Source: Bosea sp. NBC_00550 (GTDB lineage: Bacteria > Pseudomonadota > Alphaproteobacteria > Rhizobiales > Beijerinckiaceae). From it: a stretch of 64,000 bases of DNA. The DNA lies in the NCBI RefSeq assembly GCF_026020075.1, contig NZ_CP102773.1:496001-560000 (forward strand), read 5' to 3'. Under the pieces are notes generated by a model. That model had not been told where the DNA came from. It saw nothing but the letters and a program-made list of their open reading frames with translations, and did not search any database. Positions within the stretch are counted from its first letter, which is position 1; every line of letters starts with the position of its first letter. Shown here piece by piece: positions 16,082 through 31,116 of this stretch. A program made the translations under genes and the position numbers.

Positions 16082-16114
16082 CCGCAAATTTTGCGGCGAT
16101 TAGACCGTCTAATC
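16082..16114. promoter_or_regulatory. Two adjacent inverted repeats
   Basis: CCGCAAA/TTTGCGG (16082-16096) is followed at once by GATTAGA-CCG-TCTAATC (16098-16114). Both are perfect, ending about 100 bases before the likely start of the downstream phosphatase. Confidence 0.45.
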
Positions 16115-16218
16115 TCCGCACAGCGACGTTGCGCTAGTATATCGAGTGGTCGCAGGCCACGATGGCTGAATCTCGGTGCGGGGGGCTGCCGGACTCCGGA
16201 ATCGGCCAGATAGATGTA

Positions 16219-17010
16219 ATGTCAACCACGATGTCCATGCCTCTCACCTACGCGATCGGCGACGTGCACGGTCGCTCAGACCTTCTCATCGCTATCGTCG
16301 ACTTTGTGGAGCGCGATGCCGCTCGCCGTAGACGGCCGCCGCGAATTATTTTTCTCGGCGACATCGTCGACAGAGGGCGCGATAGTAGGGGTTGTCTCAA
16401 CGTCCTCGGACGCGTCCTAGCCGACCATCCAGGGTCAACCTTCATCAGGGGAAACCACGACGACTGGTTTCTTCGTTTCCTAGAGAACGACCGGAGCGAG
16501 CTCTATTCGTGGTTCCACGATGGCGGCAGGCAGACCCTCGACTCCTATTGCGACCTCGACGTGGATCCCGGGCGGGAGTTCATCCTTGAGCATCATCCGG
16601 CGCATTTAAGCCTGCTCCGAAATTCCTCATTCATCGTCGACGAGGGCCCGATGCTTTTCGCACATGCTGGCATCCGCCCAAGTGCACCTATTGCCGAGCA
16701 GTCGCCGAAGGACCTGCTCTGGATCAAAGATCCATTTCTCGATCACCGCGGAACGCTGAAGCGTGTCGTGGTCCACGGGCATACCGTCATGAAAGAGGGC
16801 CTACCCGTCGTCACGGAAAACCGCATTTCCATGGACACCGGCGCATGCTTCAGCGGTCGGCTCTCGGTGCTAGTGATAGACCAGGCTGAACGAGAGTTGT
16901 GCTTTTGGCAAACGGCCGGCGACCGTCGCTCTGTCGTCGAAGTGGAGGCCGATCGGTGCGACCGTGGTCACGGCACGTTGATAGATGACCTGTCTTGGCT
17001 CGGCGGCTGA
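16219..17010 (+). CDS. PPP-family metallophosphatase (serine/threonine or Ap4A type)
   Basis: A 263-residue phosphatase of the PPP family. It shows the ordered motifs YAIGDVHGRSDLL, IIFLGDIVDRGRDSRG, FIRGNHDDWF, LFAHAGIRP and VVVHGHTVMKEGLP, which ligate two metals. Bacterial members include protein phosphatases PrpA/PrpB and Ap4A hydrolase; the length and motif order fit either. I chose the ATG at 16219, since the motif begins nine residues later. An ATG at 16162 would add 19 low-quality residues. It is monocistronic, with a palindrome-rich upstream region that suggests dedicated control. Confidence 0.88.
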   Translation: MSTTMSMPLTYAIGDVHGRSDLLIAIVDFVERDAARRRRPPRIIFLGDIVDRGRDSRGCLNVLGRVLADHPGSTFIRGNHDDWFLRFLENDRSELYSWFHDGGRQTLDSYCDLDVDPGREFILEHHPAHLSLLRNSSFIVDEGPMLFAHAGIRPSAPIAEQSPKDLLWIKDPFLDHRGTLKRVVVHGHTVMKEGLPVVTENRISMDTGACFSGRLSVLVIDQAERELCFWQTAGDRRSVVEVEADRCDRGHGTLIDDLSWLGG

Positions 17011-17120
17011 CAACCCTTCCGGAAGGCAGCAACGCGCCCACCTTGTAGTGCCTGTTTAAGATGTCTCACCGTCTCACTGCCTTGGCGCGCGAAGGTGCGT
17101 CGCATAAGCTCTAGCCAAGG

Positions 17121-17780
17121 ATGCGATCGACGAAGTCACCTAAGAAGCCTTACGCGGCGCCGACGCTGGAAAGGCCGCTGCGCCTTTACGACCACACCAA
17201 GCTCATTGCCTGGATCGGATATGAAAACGAGGATATTACTATATCGTCGAAGGGATATGCTCCATGCCTCTCTGCCGGCGCGACTTTCATGAGCTTCTTC
17301 GCTCGGCCGAACCGCTATCTGACCCGCGGGACACGGCTCATGATTCACGAGCGCAAGCTTCAGGCAAACGTCATCCTGGATGGGCCATTGACGGCGTGCA
17401 TTGCCAACCTGAAAGCGAAGCTCAACGAGATTATCGAGCACTCGCAGGAAGGCCGGTTCGCTGTCGTGGGCTTTTCACTCGGGGGAGCTTTGGCATTGGC
17501 GTCGGCCGCTCACGATCACAGAATTTCAGCCGTGCTCGACTTCTTCGGGTTTGTCCCGTCCGGGTTGGAGAGCACCTCCCTTCCGCCGACACTAATCCTA
17601 CACGGGGACGCTGACCGCGTGGTGCCGGTCTCAAACGCGAGCGGAATCGAGCGATTGGTCAACAACGCCGGCGGAATGGCCGAAACCCACATCTACCCTG
17701 GCGAAGGCCATGGTTTTTCTCTCGCTGCCTGGCCCGATGCTATTTCAAGAACACAGGATTTTCTGCGCAGGCATCTCTGA
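17121..17780 (+). CDS. Chimera of a ClpP-like segment and a dienelactone-hydrolase end
   Basis: A 219-residue reading frame with two unrelated parts. Residues about 1-108 match ClpP-class proteases (KGYAPCLSAGATFMSFFA, then RYLTRGTRLMIHERKL), keeping the region around the catalytic serine and the MIHE strand but losing the N-terminal beta strands. Residues about 109-219 are the C-terminal half of a dienelactone hydrolase/alpha-beta hydrolase: FAVVGFSLGGALALASAA with the GFSLGG nucleophile elbow, PTLILHGDADRVVPV with the Asp, and GEGHGFSL with the His. The join at EHSQEG-RFAVVG looks like an in-frame deletion fusion. The hydrolase half lacks its N-terminal strands, so activity is doubtful. Confidence 0.7.
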   Translation: MRSTKSPKKPYAAPTLERPLRLYDHTKLIAWIGYENEDITISSKGYAPCLSAGATFMSFFARPNRYLTRGTRLMIHERKLQANVILDGPLTACIANLKAKLNEIIEHSQEGRFAVVGFSLGGALALASAAHDHRISAVLDFFGFVPSGLESTSLPPTLILHGDADRVVPVSNASGIERLVNNAGGMAETHIYPGEGHGFSLAAWPDAISRTQDFLRRHL

Positions 17781-17980
17781 CGACAAAGGCTGCCCCACAG
17801 AGATCGATGTCAAAACCTTCGATCGCGCTACGTCAGGCGTATTGGATGGAGCGCTGGTCCGCCCGTGCATGGCGATATGGCGAGGGCCCGAGAGATCATC
17901 CAGCTTTGGATCGGGGCAAGCAATGCAAAGCGCGCCGTGTCATCGCGGAACCTCAGGATGAAATATCGCGTTGGCGAGCA

Positions 17981-18842
17981 ATGGATCCAGCGATGGTGAT
18001 GTCCGTGCCGTCAGCCGTTTTCGAGCTCCTGAAGAAGTTCCAAGCCGCCTTGGTATTTGGCGGCATGGTGCTGGCGCCGGCGGGCGCACAAGCCCTTACT
18101 GCCGACGGGGTGAACCAGGCGGGCCGACCCGCGGCCACTTGACGCAGCAACTTGGCGAGCGCTCAAAGGGGACGTCAGCACGAATATCGTCTCGGACTAC
18201 TTCGTAACGAAGGAGGATATCAAAGCCCGGTTATCCCGGCGCATTCCTCATGACTATGCTCGTCAGGCCCGAATGAATCGGCTCGGCTACAGGAACGCGC
18301 AGGAGATGTTCGCCGAACGCTTTCATATGAGCGAGGGCCTTCTCAGGATGCTCAACCCACGAAAAGATTATCTGAAGCGCGAGGAAACGTTGCACGTCGT
18401 CTCAGTCGGACGAAGCCTTCCTTCCAATGAGGCACGAACGGTGGAGACCGACAAGACAAATGGTATGGTGCGCGCGTTGGATGCGACGGGAAAAGTCATC
18501 GCGATGCACCCAGCGACTATCGGGAGCGAGGAGACACCCTCGCCCGAGGGCGAATATCAGGTGGTGAGGGTCGTTAAGAACGCGACCTATCACTACGACC
18601 CGATCAAGAATTTCCAGCAGGGGAATAACAAGCGCCGCTTGGCGCTTCCGAAAGGTCCCAACAACCCGGTCGGGACGGTGTGGATCGAGCTGTCGAAGCC
18701 GACATTCGGCATTCACGGCACGCCGGAACCTTCGAGGATCAGCAAGGCGTCATCGCATGGCTGTGTCCGGCTTACGAATTGGGACGCAGAAGAACTGGCC
18801 CAAATCGTCAGGCCCGGCACGACCGTGCGGTTCATCGAATAG
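17981..18842 (+). pseudogene. L,D-transpeptidase (YkuD), frameshifted between signal and catalytic domain
   Basis: The catalytic YkuD domain is complete in the frame that ends at 18842: MVRALDATGKVIAMHPATIG, TPSPEGEYQVVRVVKNATYH and then FGIHGTPEP and SSHGCVRLTNWDA with the active Cys and His. It would cross-link peptidoglycan 3-3. Upstream in the same frame are the end of a peptidoglycan-binding domain (DAATWRALKGD) and the usual linker (IPHDYARQARMNRLGY). The signal peptide (FQAALVFGGMVLAPAGAQAL) is in another frame and runs to a stop at 18142. The main part of the binding domain is missing. An ATG at 18273 could give a cytoplasmic, probably useless, product. Confidence 0.75.
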
Positions 18843-18911
18843 CTCTCATCCCGGCTTTTGCCAACTTGGCCGGGCCGGAGCCATCGTCGGGGGCTGCGGG
18901 ACGATAGGCCG

Positions 18912-19817
18912 ATGGCTGCGCGCGAGCACAATGACATCCAAATCCGTGACGATGAAGAAGGTCCGGGCGCCATCGTGTCCTTCCCGTTCGACGCCGCAGC
19001 CGTGGAGCGCTTTCGGCGGGCCTTTCCGCGAGCACGCTGGAGCGAGCACTTGGCGGCTTGGCGGCTGCCCGGAACGACGGCGATGCGTCGCGCGGAACGG
19101 TGGTTCGCTCGCGAACTCCCGCGTGCTTTCGCCCCAGCCGACGAGCGCGGCCGCGATTCCTTCTCGTTCGAGCCGATCGTTAGTCCCTATTTGCAGGCCG
19201 CCGATGAGATGATCGTGCGCACACCGTTCTCGCGAACGATTGTCGACGAGTTGCGCGCTGTGCCATGGGCCTGGTGGAACGGCGAGGACAAGGCTTGGCA
19301 GGTTCCATATCGGTCGGTTGACGAGCTTCGCAGGAGATGGCCCGCGATCGAAGCTGCCGCGCAACGCAGCGAGCCAGAAGCACGAAGGCAGCGACGGGAG
19401 GCAGCGAGATCCGCGCCTGACTACGAGGAGGCGAAGGCCACGGCAGCCGAGCGGCGCCGCCGCCGCTATCCCGTTCCTGCAACTGAACTTCCGCCGCCGG
19501 ACCGAGTGCTGATGTCCCATGAGGGACCGCTCGTCGTCCTTGAAGTGACAGGGGAAATCGTGCCAGCGGAAACTGCCGCTCGGCATTACGCTTGGAGTTC
19601 CGAACTGTTCGACGTTCTAGTCTGGGCGTTGTGGCGGCGTCCGACGCATGAAGAGCTTATCAGGGCGTGGCCTGCGCGACGCCCGACCACAACGAATGCC
19701 TTTCAACGCGGATGGTGGCAGCCGACAATCCAAGAATTGCGTGCCGCACGTAGGGCGGCGAGATCCGTAGAACGCGCTCGGGAAACCCGCAAAACCAGCC
19801 TCCCTACCAACGATTGA
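18912..19817 (+). CDS. Protein with two HARP-like modules, function unknown
   Basis: A 301-residue protein. Residues about 20-70 (VSFPFDAAAVERFRRAFPRA, then WSEHLAAWRLP) and about 105-160 (VRTPFSRTIVDELRAVPWAW, then NGEDKAWQVP) each resemble the HARP module of SMARCAL1/HepA-related helicases (hydrophobic-F-x-hydrophobic, fR, W...kaWrvP), which binds DNA forks in eukaryotes. No helicase motors are present. A long Arg/Ala-rich coiled segment follows, and a C-terminal region with SSELFDVLVWALWRRPTHEEL. The HARP likeness is my reading of pattern, not of a profile. The start at 18912 avoids an arginine-rich extension. The gene is monocistronic. Confidence 0.6.
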   Translation: MAAREHNDIQIRDDEEGPGAIVSFPFDAAAVERFRRAFPRARWSEHLAAWRLPGTTAMRRAERWFARELPRAFAPADERGRDSFSFEPIVSPYLQAADEMIVRTPFSRTIVDELRAVPWAWWNGEDKAWQVPYRSVDELRRRWPAIEAAAQRSEPEARRQRREAARSAPDYEEAKATAAERRRRRYPVPATELPPPDRVLMSHEGPLVVLEVTGEIVPAETAARHYAWSSELFDVLVWALWRRPTHEELIRAWPARRPTTTNAFQRGWWQPTIQELRAARRAARSVERARETRKTSLPTND

Positions 19818-20520
19818 TCATTGATCGATTGGCCCGTTCTTGTCCCGTTATCAGACGTGCTCGACTTAAAGGGGGAGAGAGCCGAGTCAACCAATGACGG
19901 TCGATGCCGTCGAACGACGTGATACTGATCGTTGCACAGCTCGTCGCTGGAACTGTCGCGTGCGCTGAAGTTGGTTGGGATGCGCCACGAGCAGAGTCAC
20001 CCAATTTCCCATGACGAGGGCATGCTGGCGCGTCGTGACGTGCTCACCGTGCCCGACTACCGCTCGAGAGAGCCAATCGTCTTACCCGCCCCGGGAAACA
20101 CCGCGGTACACGAAATCCTCGACCACCGATCGCCGCCGCGTCGAGCAGATGGCGGTGGAAACCACGCTGCCGAACGGCGTTAGGCGTTACTCCCTGCGCG
20201 GGAAGCAGTCGGCGATTTCAGCAACCAGCGGGACAGGCTCCAGCGAGCCCTTTCATCAGAAAGCTTCGGAGTGCCGCGCGCCAATCGCGCGCTCGGCGTT
20301 CGTCCTAAATTCGACCAACGCCGATAGCCCCACCGGAACGCGGCGCGGCGGCCTTCCAGGCGACCGGCCTGTCAGCAATCCGGGGCAATTCACGCCGTGC
20401 TCGGGTCGCGCCGCCGGCGCCCCATCAAAGCCATGAGTATGGCACGATTGGGACTTCATTCAGCTCGGCCTTCGCGTCGGACCGCACAAATAGCGCCGGC
20501 GTTGGCTTGGAGAAAGCTAA
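19818..20520. other. Non-coding stretch between convergent genes
   Basis: About 700 bases between the HARP-like gene and the sensor kinase on the other strand. Short frames in several phases contain SREPIVLPAPGN and VEQMAVETTLPNGVRRYSLR, which may be the residue of an old gene that I cannot name. Confidence 0.4.
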
Positions 20521-22197
20521 TCAACCGGGCGGCGGACAGCGTTCAATGGCGGAGGTCAGCTGGCTCTGCGCGAACGGCTTACCCAGGCGGAGAAGATCCT
20601 CGAGGCCTTCATTATCCGGAATCTCGGCATAGCCCGAAGCCAGAATGATAGGCAGTTCCGGCCGAGAGGCCCGAATTCTTCGCGCCAGCTCTGCGCCGGT
20701 CATCCCAGGCATCGAATGATCCGTGATGACGAGGTCGATGCGCTCATTCTCCAACAACGCGTCCAAGGCCTTAGCGCCCGAGTTCACCTCAACGACCGTA
20801 TGACCGAGATCCTCCAGCATTGCTGCCGTACCCATGCTCACCAACGGGTCGTCGTCGACCAGGAGAATGACGCGGGAAGCCGACGGCTGCTCCAGCGGGC
20901 GAGCCGCCTCTTCGGCCTTCGCAAGCGATGCGGACGTCTCAGCCTCACTTGCAACGGGTAGCCACAAAGTTGCGCTTGTCCCCATACCGACACGGCTCGA
21001 CAGCGCCAGCATGCCTCCCGACTGTGCGGCCAAGCCTTTGATCATCGAGAGGCCGAGCCCCGTACCCTTGCCGGGCCCTTTGGTGGTGAAGAACGGGTCC
21101 GCTGCCTTCTGCAGAGTTAGCTCGTCCATGCCGGAACCGGTGTCGCTGACCCGGATGCAGACATAGGGTCCAGGCGCGAGTTCCGTTTGCGGATTGTCGG
21201 ATGAGACGACCGAGGCTTCGGCGGTGATCGTTAGCTTACCTCCGTTCGGCATCGCGTCGCGCGCATTGACGACGAGATTGAGCAGGGCGAGTTCCAGTTG
21301 GTTGGCATCGACGAGCACTAAAGGCAGCGCCTTGGGCAACTCCCGGACGAACTCGATCCCAGGGCCGATCGCTCGTTGCAGCAAATCCCCCGTGCCGACC
21401 ACGATGGCGGGAATGTCGATTGCCTGGGGCTTCAGCTCCTGGCGCCGTGCGAAGGCGAGCAGGCGCTGCGTCAGAGCAGCGCCTCGGTCGAGGGCCTGGA
21501 TCGCATTGTTGAAGAGCTTGTCTATGCGCTCTTCATGCGGCAGCCGCTTTTGGAGCAGATGGAGGCTGCCGAGCGCCGCCATCAGGAGATTATTGAAATC
21601 GTGCGCGACGCCACCGGTGAGTTGCCCGATGGTGTCGAGCTTCTGAGCCTCGAACAATTGGGCCAGCGCTTCTTCCCGTTCGCGGGTGCGCTCTTCGATG
21701 CGGCTCTCCAATTGTTCGTTCAATGACTGCAGTTCCGCGGACGACGCTTCCAGCTGTGCGGTCCGCTCTGCCACGCGTCGTTCCAACTCGGTATTGAGGC
21801 GCTCGAGCTGCCGGTTCGTCCGGTAGAGCTCGGTGAAGACCTTGACCTTCGCACGCAGAACCTCCGGCACCACCGGCACGGAGACATAATCCACCGCGCC
21901 GGCTTCGTACCCGCGCAACCGGTCCGGCTCAGCCATCATCACCGCCGAGACGAAGATGATCGGAGTTTTCTGGAAACGAGGGTGCTCGCGGATCATCGCC
22001 ACGAGTTCGAAGCCATCCTGATCCGGCATACAGACATCGACCAAGATGACGGCCATGTCGTTGCGGAGAAGATGTTCAAGAGCTTCGCGGCCGGAGTGCG
22101 CCTTGATCAGATTCTCGCCCAGCTGCCCGAGGATGACCTCATAGCTGAGCAGCTTCGCCGGTTGGTCATCGACCAGGAGAATGTTTACCGGATCCAT
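20521..22197 (-). CDS. Hybrid sensor histidine kinase / response regulator
   Basis: A 558-residue cytoplasmic two-component protein without membrane segments. Domain order: receiver (about 4-120, ILLVDDQPAKL, acceptor Asp in VILVDVCMPDQDG), coiled coil (about 125-190), HisKA with the phospho-acceptor in GQLTGGVAHDFNNLLMA (about 210), ATPase with N box LLNLVVNARDAMPNGG, G1 SDTGSGMD and G2 GKGTGLGLSMIKG, and a second receiver (about 440-550, LLVDDDPLVSM, Asp in LVITDHSMPGMTG). It lies 10 bases downstream of the giant HAMP-array kinase and is surely co-transcribed with it. It probably receives phosphate or signals from that kinase. Confidence 0.93.
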   Translation of the reverse strand: MDPVNILLVDDQPAKLLSYEVILGQLGENLIKAHSGREALEHLLRNDMAVILVDVCMPDQDGFELVAMIREHPRFQKTPIIFVSAVMMAEPDRLRGYEAGAVDYVSVPVVPEVLRAKVKVFTELYRTNRQLERLNTELERRVAERTAQLEASSAELQSLNEQLESRIEERTREREEALAQLFEAQKLDTIGQLTGGVAHDFNNLLMAALGSLHLLQKRLPHEERIDKLFNNAIQALDRGAALTQRLLAFARRQELKPQAIDIPAIVVGTGDLLQRAIGPGIEFVRELPKALPLVLVDANQLELALLNLVVNARDAMPNGGKLTITAEASVVSSDNPQTELAPGPYVCIRVSDTGSGMDELTLQKAADPFFTTKGPGKGTGLGLSMIKGLAAQSGGMLALSSRVGMGTSATLWLPVASEAETSASLAKAEEAARPLEQPSASRVILLVDDDPLVSMGTAAMLEDLGHTVVEVNSGAKALDALLENERIDLVITDHSMPGMTGAELARRIRASRPELPIILASGYAEIPDNEGLEDLLRLGKPFAQSQLTSAIERCPPPG

Positions 22198-22207
22198 GGG
22201 AGCCCCC

Positions 22208-27724
<5,517 letters not shown>

Positions 27725-28745
27725 AGCTCCGAATGGCGGCCTTGCTTAAGGGCAGGTTCAATTCGTCGAATGGCTGTCGTTCACGGGGAGGCGGCGATCA
27801 CAACCCGCCGTCTCTTTTCCACAATGCTAAGCGATGCCGTGGCAACCAGGTCTGATTGTCCTTAGGCAGAAGTACCGCCGGGACGCGCGTTAATCCAAAC
27901 GCATTTGACAGCGGGGGCGCGCCAGATTTCGGTCAATCCTAACGCGACGGTCGCTTCGGGCTCAATCGGGGCCGGCCCTATACGAGGATGTCGGGCAAGT
28001 CGCGCGCGGCGCAGGCTGCCCTATCGCGGCAGGCGCTGCGATATATCGGGGATGATGGGACTTTGCATCCACTCGGCCAAAAGCGTTTTCATTTTAACCC
28101 CCTCGATTTGGCTTGCGCCGACACGCCAAACTCTGCGGGCCATTGAAAGTTCCGCGGCTCCCGTTTCGAAGGTCGCCGGGCATTTACCATTATAAGCGCC
28201 TCTGATCTGCACCGTCGCCATTTAACTAAGCCGTTCGCGTTTGATGATCGATGTGCCCTCGATGAGATCGTGCAGACGCACGTGACACGAAGGCGGCGCG
28301 GCGCCTGTTGAGGCCCATTGTCCAGAAGCAGGGCTGTGCCCTCGTCGGATAGCCACCTCCGATGCCGCCGTCCTGCGGCAAGATCCTGCCGGCGATCGAG
28401 CATCGCGCAAAAGCGCCTCAACAACCGCGCTGAGAACTCACACCTGCCGCTGCGAAAGCCAAATGGACGATGCGGGACCCGATCTCCGGGGAGCCTGCAA
28501 CGCTTCGTCTCTGTCTTCTCCGCCGTCCGGAATCTGTTCGTCCCGCCTCTCTCTCGTCGCTCCGCCCTCGACAACCATCTGCATCGTCCGCCCGCGATGG
28601 CGTACTAGAAGCGGTCGCCGATGTCGCTTCTTGACCCGCTCTGCGTTCGAACCCAAGCGGAGATATATGGCAGAGGAGCGCACAGGACTTAGCTCGGGCG
28701 CTCGATGGTTTTTCCGCGACCCCGAAAGTGTGTAACGAGGAGGAA
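27725..28745. other. Upstream region of the kinase operon and non-coding stretch
   Basis: About 1 kb without a supported gene. The last 150 bases before 27724 presumably carry the kinase promoter. A minus-strand frame at 28021-28221 contains KMKTLLAEWMQSPIIPDISQ but lacks supporting evidence; frames at 28089-28858 look like shadows. Confidence 0.4.
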
Positions 28746-30398
28746 CTATCGCACAAATCGTCGGACGATCTCCCATAGGAACCTTGGTAGCTCCTCGAAC
28801 GCGTAGGGCGCGTTGACCCGCTCCAGCCTTTGATGAAACTCCCGTCCCCAAGGCCCAATGTTCACCACTGGGAACGACAGTACATCGTCCCTCGCTCTAT
28901 CGACGAGTGATTCGACCGGCGTGTTGGCCGCGATCAATGCACGATCGGCCTCGGACGGCCGGTGTCCGAAGAAGCTCATGTCCGAGATGCCGGTGAAGTA
29001 CTCGCGGTACTTAATCGCGGAGTACCCCATTTTTTCCTGAGCCAGTCGTGCGGCTTCAATTGCGGCGGCAAAGTCGGAGTGGTCGCCCAGTGTCGTTACA
29101 TGGGTGGCGGGATAAACGAGGCTACTGAGGCCGTAGATAACGGCGGGGCCGACCAGACCGGCTTCCGTGATCATCGCACCGACCACCGCACGGGTTTGAG
29201 CCAAGGGATCGTCTGAGTCGATCCAGGTTTGCTCCACATTTCGAACCCTGGACAAGGCATCGGCGCCGCCAACGTGTTCGACCCTCCGCCGCAGCTCCGC
29301 GACCGAAACGAACGAGGCACTCGGCACCGGCGGAGTTTCGTGCATTGCGAGCATCGCTGCATAGCTACGTGCCCGGCAATTGAAACTCTCGATCGCGTCG
29401 GCAGCGGCGATGCGAACGTTTTGTTCGAAGAGGCCGAGGAGTTCCACCGCAGTCCAACTATGAGAAAGCCAGTTGAAACCGAGCCAGACTCGCTCCGGCG
29501 TCGTGACCTCGTAACCCCCGCGCAAATCCTTGGCCTCAAGGCAGATCGGTGGCGGGGACACTTCCCCGTCGGCCCTGTCGCAAAGCGTGGGGTTCGCCTC
29601 CACGGCCTTGACGATCGCGGAAGCGATCAACTGAGCGCTGATGCCTTCGAAGGGGTAGCTCGCATGCGAGGAATGCCCGATGATCAGCGCAAACGGCAGC
29701 GCCTTGCCGATCGTCCCGCGGTATATCGCGCGACCTTCCTCGCCGTCTCCCTGATCGCTCGTCGCATCAAGGTTGATGCCCGCCTGGATGTCGAGCCCAA
29801 ACTCGCGCGCAATGCCGGGCAGAGCATCCCGAAGGCTCCGCATCCCCCTCGAACCCCTCTCCTCATCAGGCGTCGCGATGAGAATGAGATTGCCTGGCCT
29901 ATCTGGCTCGGTGGCAAAGGCTTCTAGGACGGCAATTCCAGCCGCGATCCCGCTCTTCATATCGAGCAGGCCCCGACCAGGTAGGAACTCACCGCTATTC
30001 AGATCCTCCAAGGCACGTTGCTCGGCGGCGTTCAAGGGCCTGCTCTGGAGATCGGCGAACAAGGCCTGCAGCAGCTCATCGGGCTTGAAGGCAAGTGGGG
30101 CGAGTTCGCGATAGTTCGCTATTGAAACCACATCGTAGTGTCCTGCCAGCGCCAGCGTCCGGGCCCCCTGCCCCCGCACGATTGCCACGACACTTTGGGT
30201 AATGGGGTCTCCGTGACTGTCGACAAGGCGAATCTGATCAGGGTGATCGCGGAAGTAGGGTATTTCGCCAAGCAGTTCCGCGAGCTTCGCTCCGAACTCT
30301 GCCTCACCGGTAGTTCCGGTTTCGCTACCCCACCCAACCAGGGAGCACGAAAGCTCCCGAACGCGACGCCCGAATTCCGGCTTCAGCTGTGGTTCCAT
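28746..30398 (-). CDS. M20-family peptidase, RocB-like
   Basis: A 550-residue metallopeptidase of the M20 family, closest in length and layout to RocB of arginine catabolism. Metal ligands lie in LALAGHYDVVS (about 84-94), GRGLLDMKSGIAAG (about 141-154) and ATPDEERGSRGM (about 174-185), with a dimerisation/lid domain inserted (ALIIGHSSHASYPFEG about 232-247) and the last ligand likely in TTLGDHSDF. RocB homologues are about 560 residues. The exact substrate is unknown, probably an amino-acid amide or small peptide. It is divergent from an Lrp/AsnC regulator 131 bases away, which suggests amino-acid-responsive control. Confidence 0.82.
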   Translation of the reverse strand: MEPQLKPEFGRRVRELSCSLVGWGSETGTTGEAEFGAKLAELLGEIPYFRDHPDQIRLVDSHGDPITQSVVAIVRGQGARTLALAGHYDVVSIANYRELAPLAFKPDELLQALFADLQSRPLNAAEQRALEDLNSGEFLPGRGLLDMKSGIAAGIAVLEAFATEPDRPGNLILIATPDEERGSRGMRSLRDALPGIAREFGLDIQAGINLDATSDQGDGEEGRAIYRGTIGKALPFALIIGHSSHASYPFEGISAQLIASAIVKAVEANPTLCDRADGEVSPPPICLEAKDLRGGYEVTTPERVWLGFNWLSHSWTAVELLGLFEQNVRIAAADAIESFNCRARSYAAMLAMHETPPVPSASFVSVAELRRRVEHVGGADALSRVRNVEQTWIDSDDPLAQTRAVVGAMITEAGLVGPAVIYGLSSLVYPATHVTTLGDHSDFAAAIEAARLAQEKMGYSAIKYREYFTGISDMSFFGHRPSEADRALIAANTPVESLVDRARDDVLSFPVVNIGPWGREFHQRLERVNAPYAFEELPRFLWEIVRRFVR

Positions 30399-30529
30399 CG
30401 CGACGTTCCAAATGTACTGAGGGCGGCCCGAAGATAGGCGACCTCATGATCCGCATGAACGGCCTGCCGGGCCGATTTGAAGCTGATACTGTCGGATTCG
30501 TCAGCTTACGTGTCAGAATCGGTAGCTCA

Positions 30530-30946
30530 ATGGACGACCTCGACTATCGGCTGATCGCCGAACTTCGCGTCAATGCCCGGTCCACGGTTCCGACGTTGGC
30601 CAAGCTTCTGCGCGTCGCCCGCGGCACCGTTCAAACCCGGATGGATCGCTTGATCGCAAACGGGACCATTGCGGGATTCACGGTTCGGATGAAGGAGATC
30701 GAATCAACCGATCGGATACGCGGCATAATGATGATCGAGCTAGAAGGGCGGAACGTTAAGAAGACCGTAGCGGCGTTGAGGCTTAACCCCGGATTTGCCG
30801 GTCTCCACACGACAAATGGTCTCTGGGACCTGATTGCCGAAATCGAGGTCGCGGACATGCCCGCATTCAATCGGCTAGTGAGCGGCATCAGGATTATGGA
30901 CGGCATCTCCAAGTCCGAGACACATATCCTCCTGGGCCCGGCGTAG
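30530..30946 (+). CDS. Lrp/AsnC family transcriptional regulator
   Basis: A 138-residue regulator with an N-terminal winged helix-turn-helix (MDDLDYRLIAELRVNARST, TLAKLLRVARGTVQTRMDRL) and a C-terminal RAM ligand-binding domain (GIMMIELEGRNVKKTVAALR, GLWDLIAEIEVADMPAFN). It is slightly shorter than typical Lrp (about 150). The start at 30530 is the standard one; an upstream frame extends to 30389 but would overlap the divergent peptidase start. It probably senses an amino acid and controls the RocB-like peptidase next door. Confidence 0.9.
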   Translation: MDDLDYRLIAELRVNARSTVPTLAKLLRVARGTVQTRMDRLIANGTIAGFTVRMKEIESTDRIRGIMMIELEGRNVKKTVAALRLNPGFAGLHTTNGLWDLIAEIEVADMPAFNRLVSGIRIMDGISKSETHILLGPA

Positions 30947-31116
30947 CCGAGCTTCGAGCGCTCAATCCGATGCTTGGAACGGGAGCGACGGGTGTGGCGC
31001 CTGTTCTTGGTGCTTGGCGACCGTGAGCCCGGCGCGGCGACCCCTGGAGACCAGGCAGCCAGCTCAGGAACTCCTTCGCCACGGTCCCCTTGGTGTCTCG
31101 CAGCGACCAGGCTCCC

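Larger units (their letters stand above)
15495..16218. other. Non-coding region with stacked palindromes
   Basis: No supported gene. The notable content is three perfect inverted repeats within 84 bases just upstream of the Ser/Thr-type phosphatase gene (listed separately). The part near 15500 presumably holds the promoter of the antitoxin-like gene. Confidence 0.45.
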
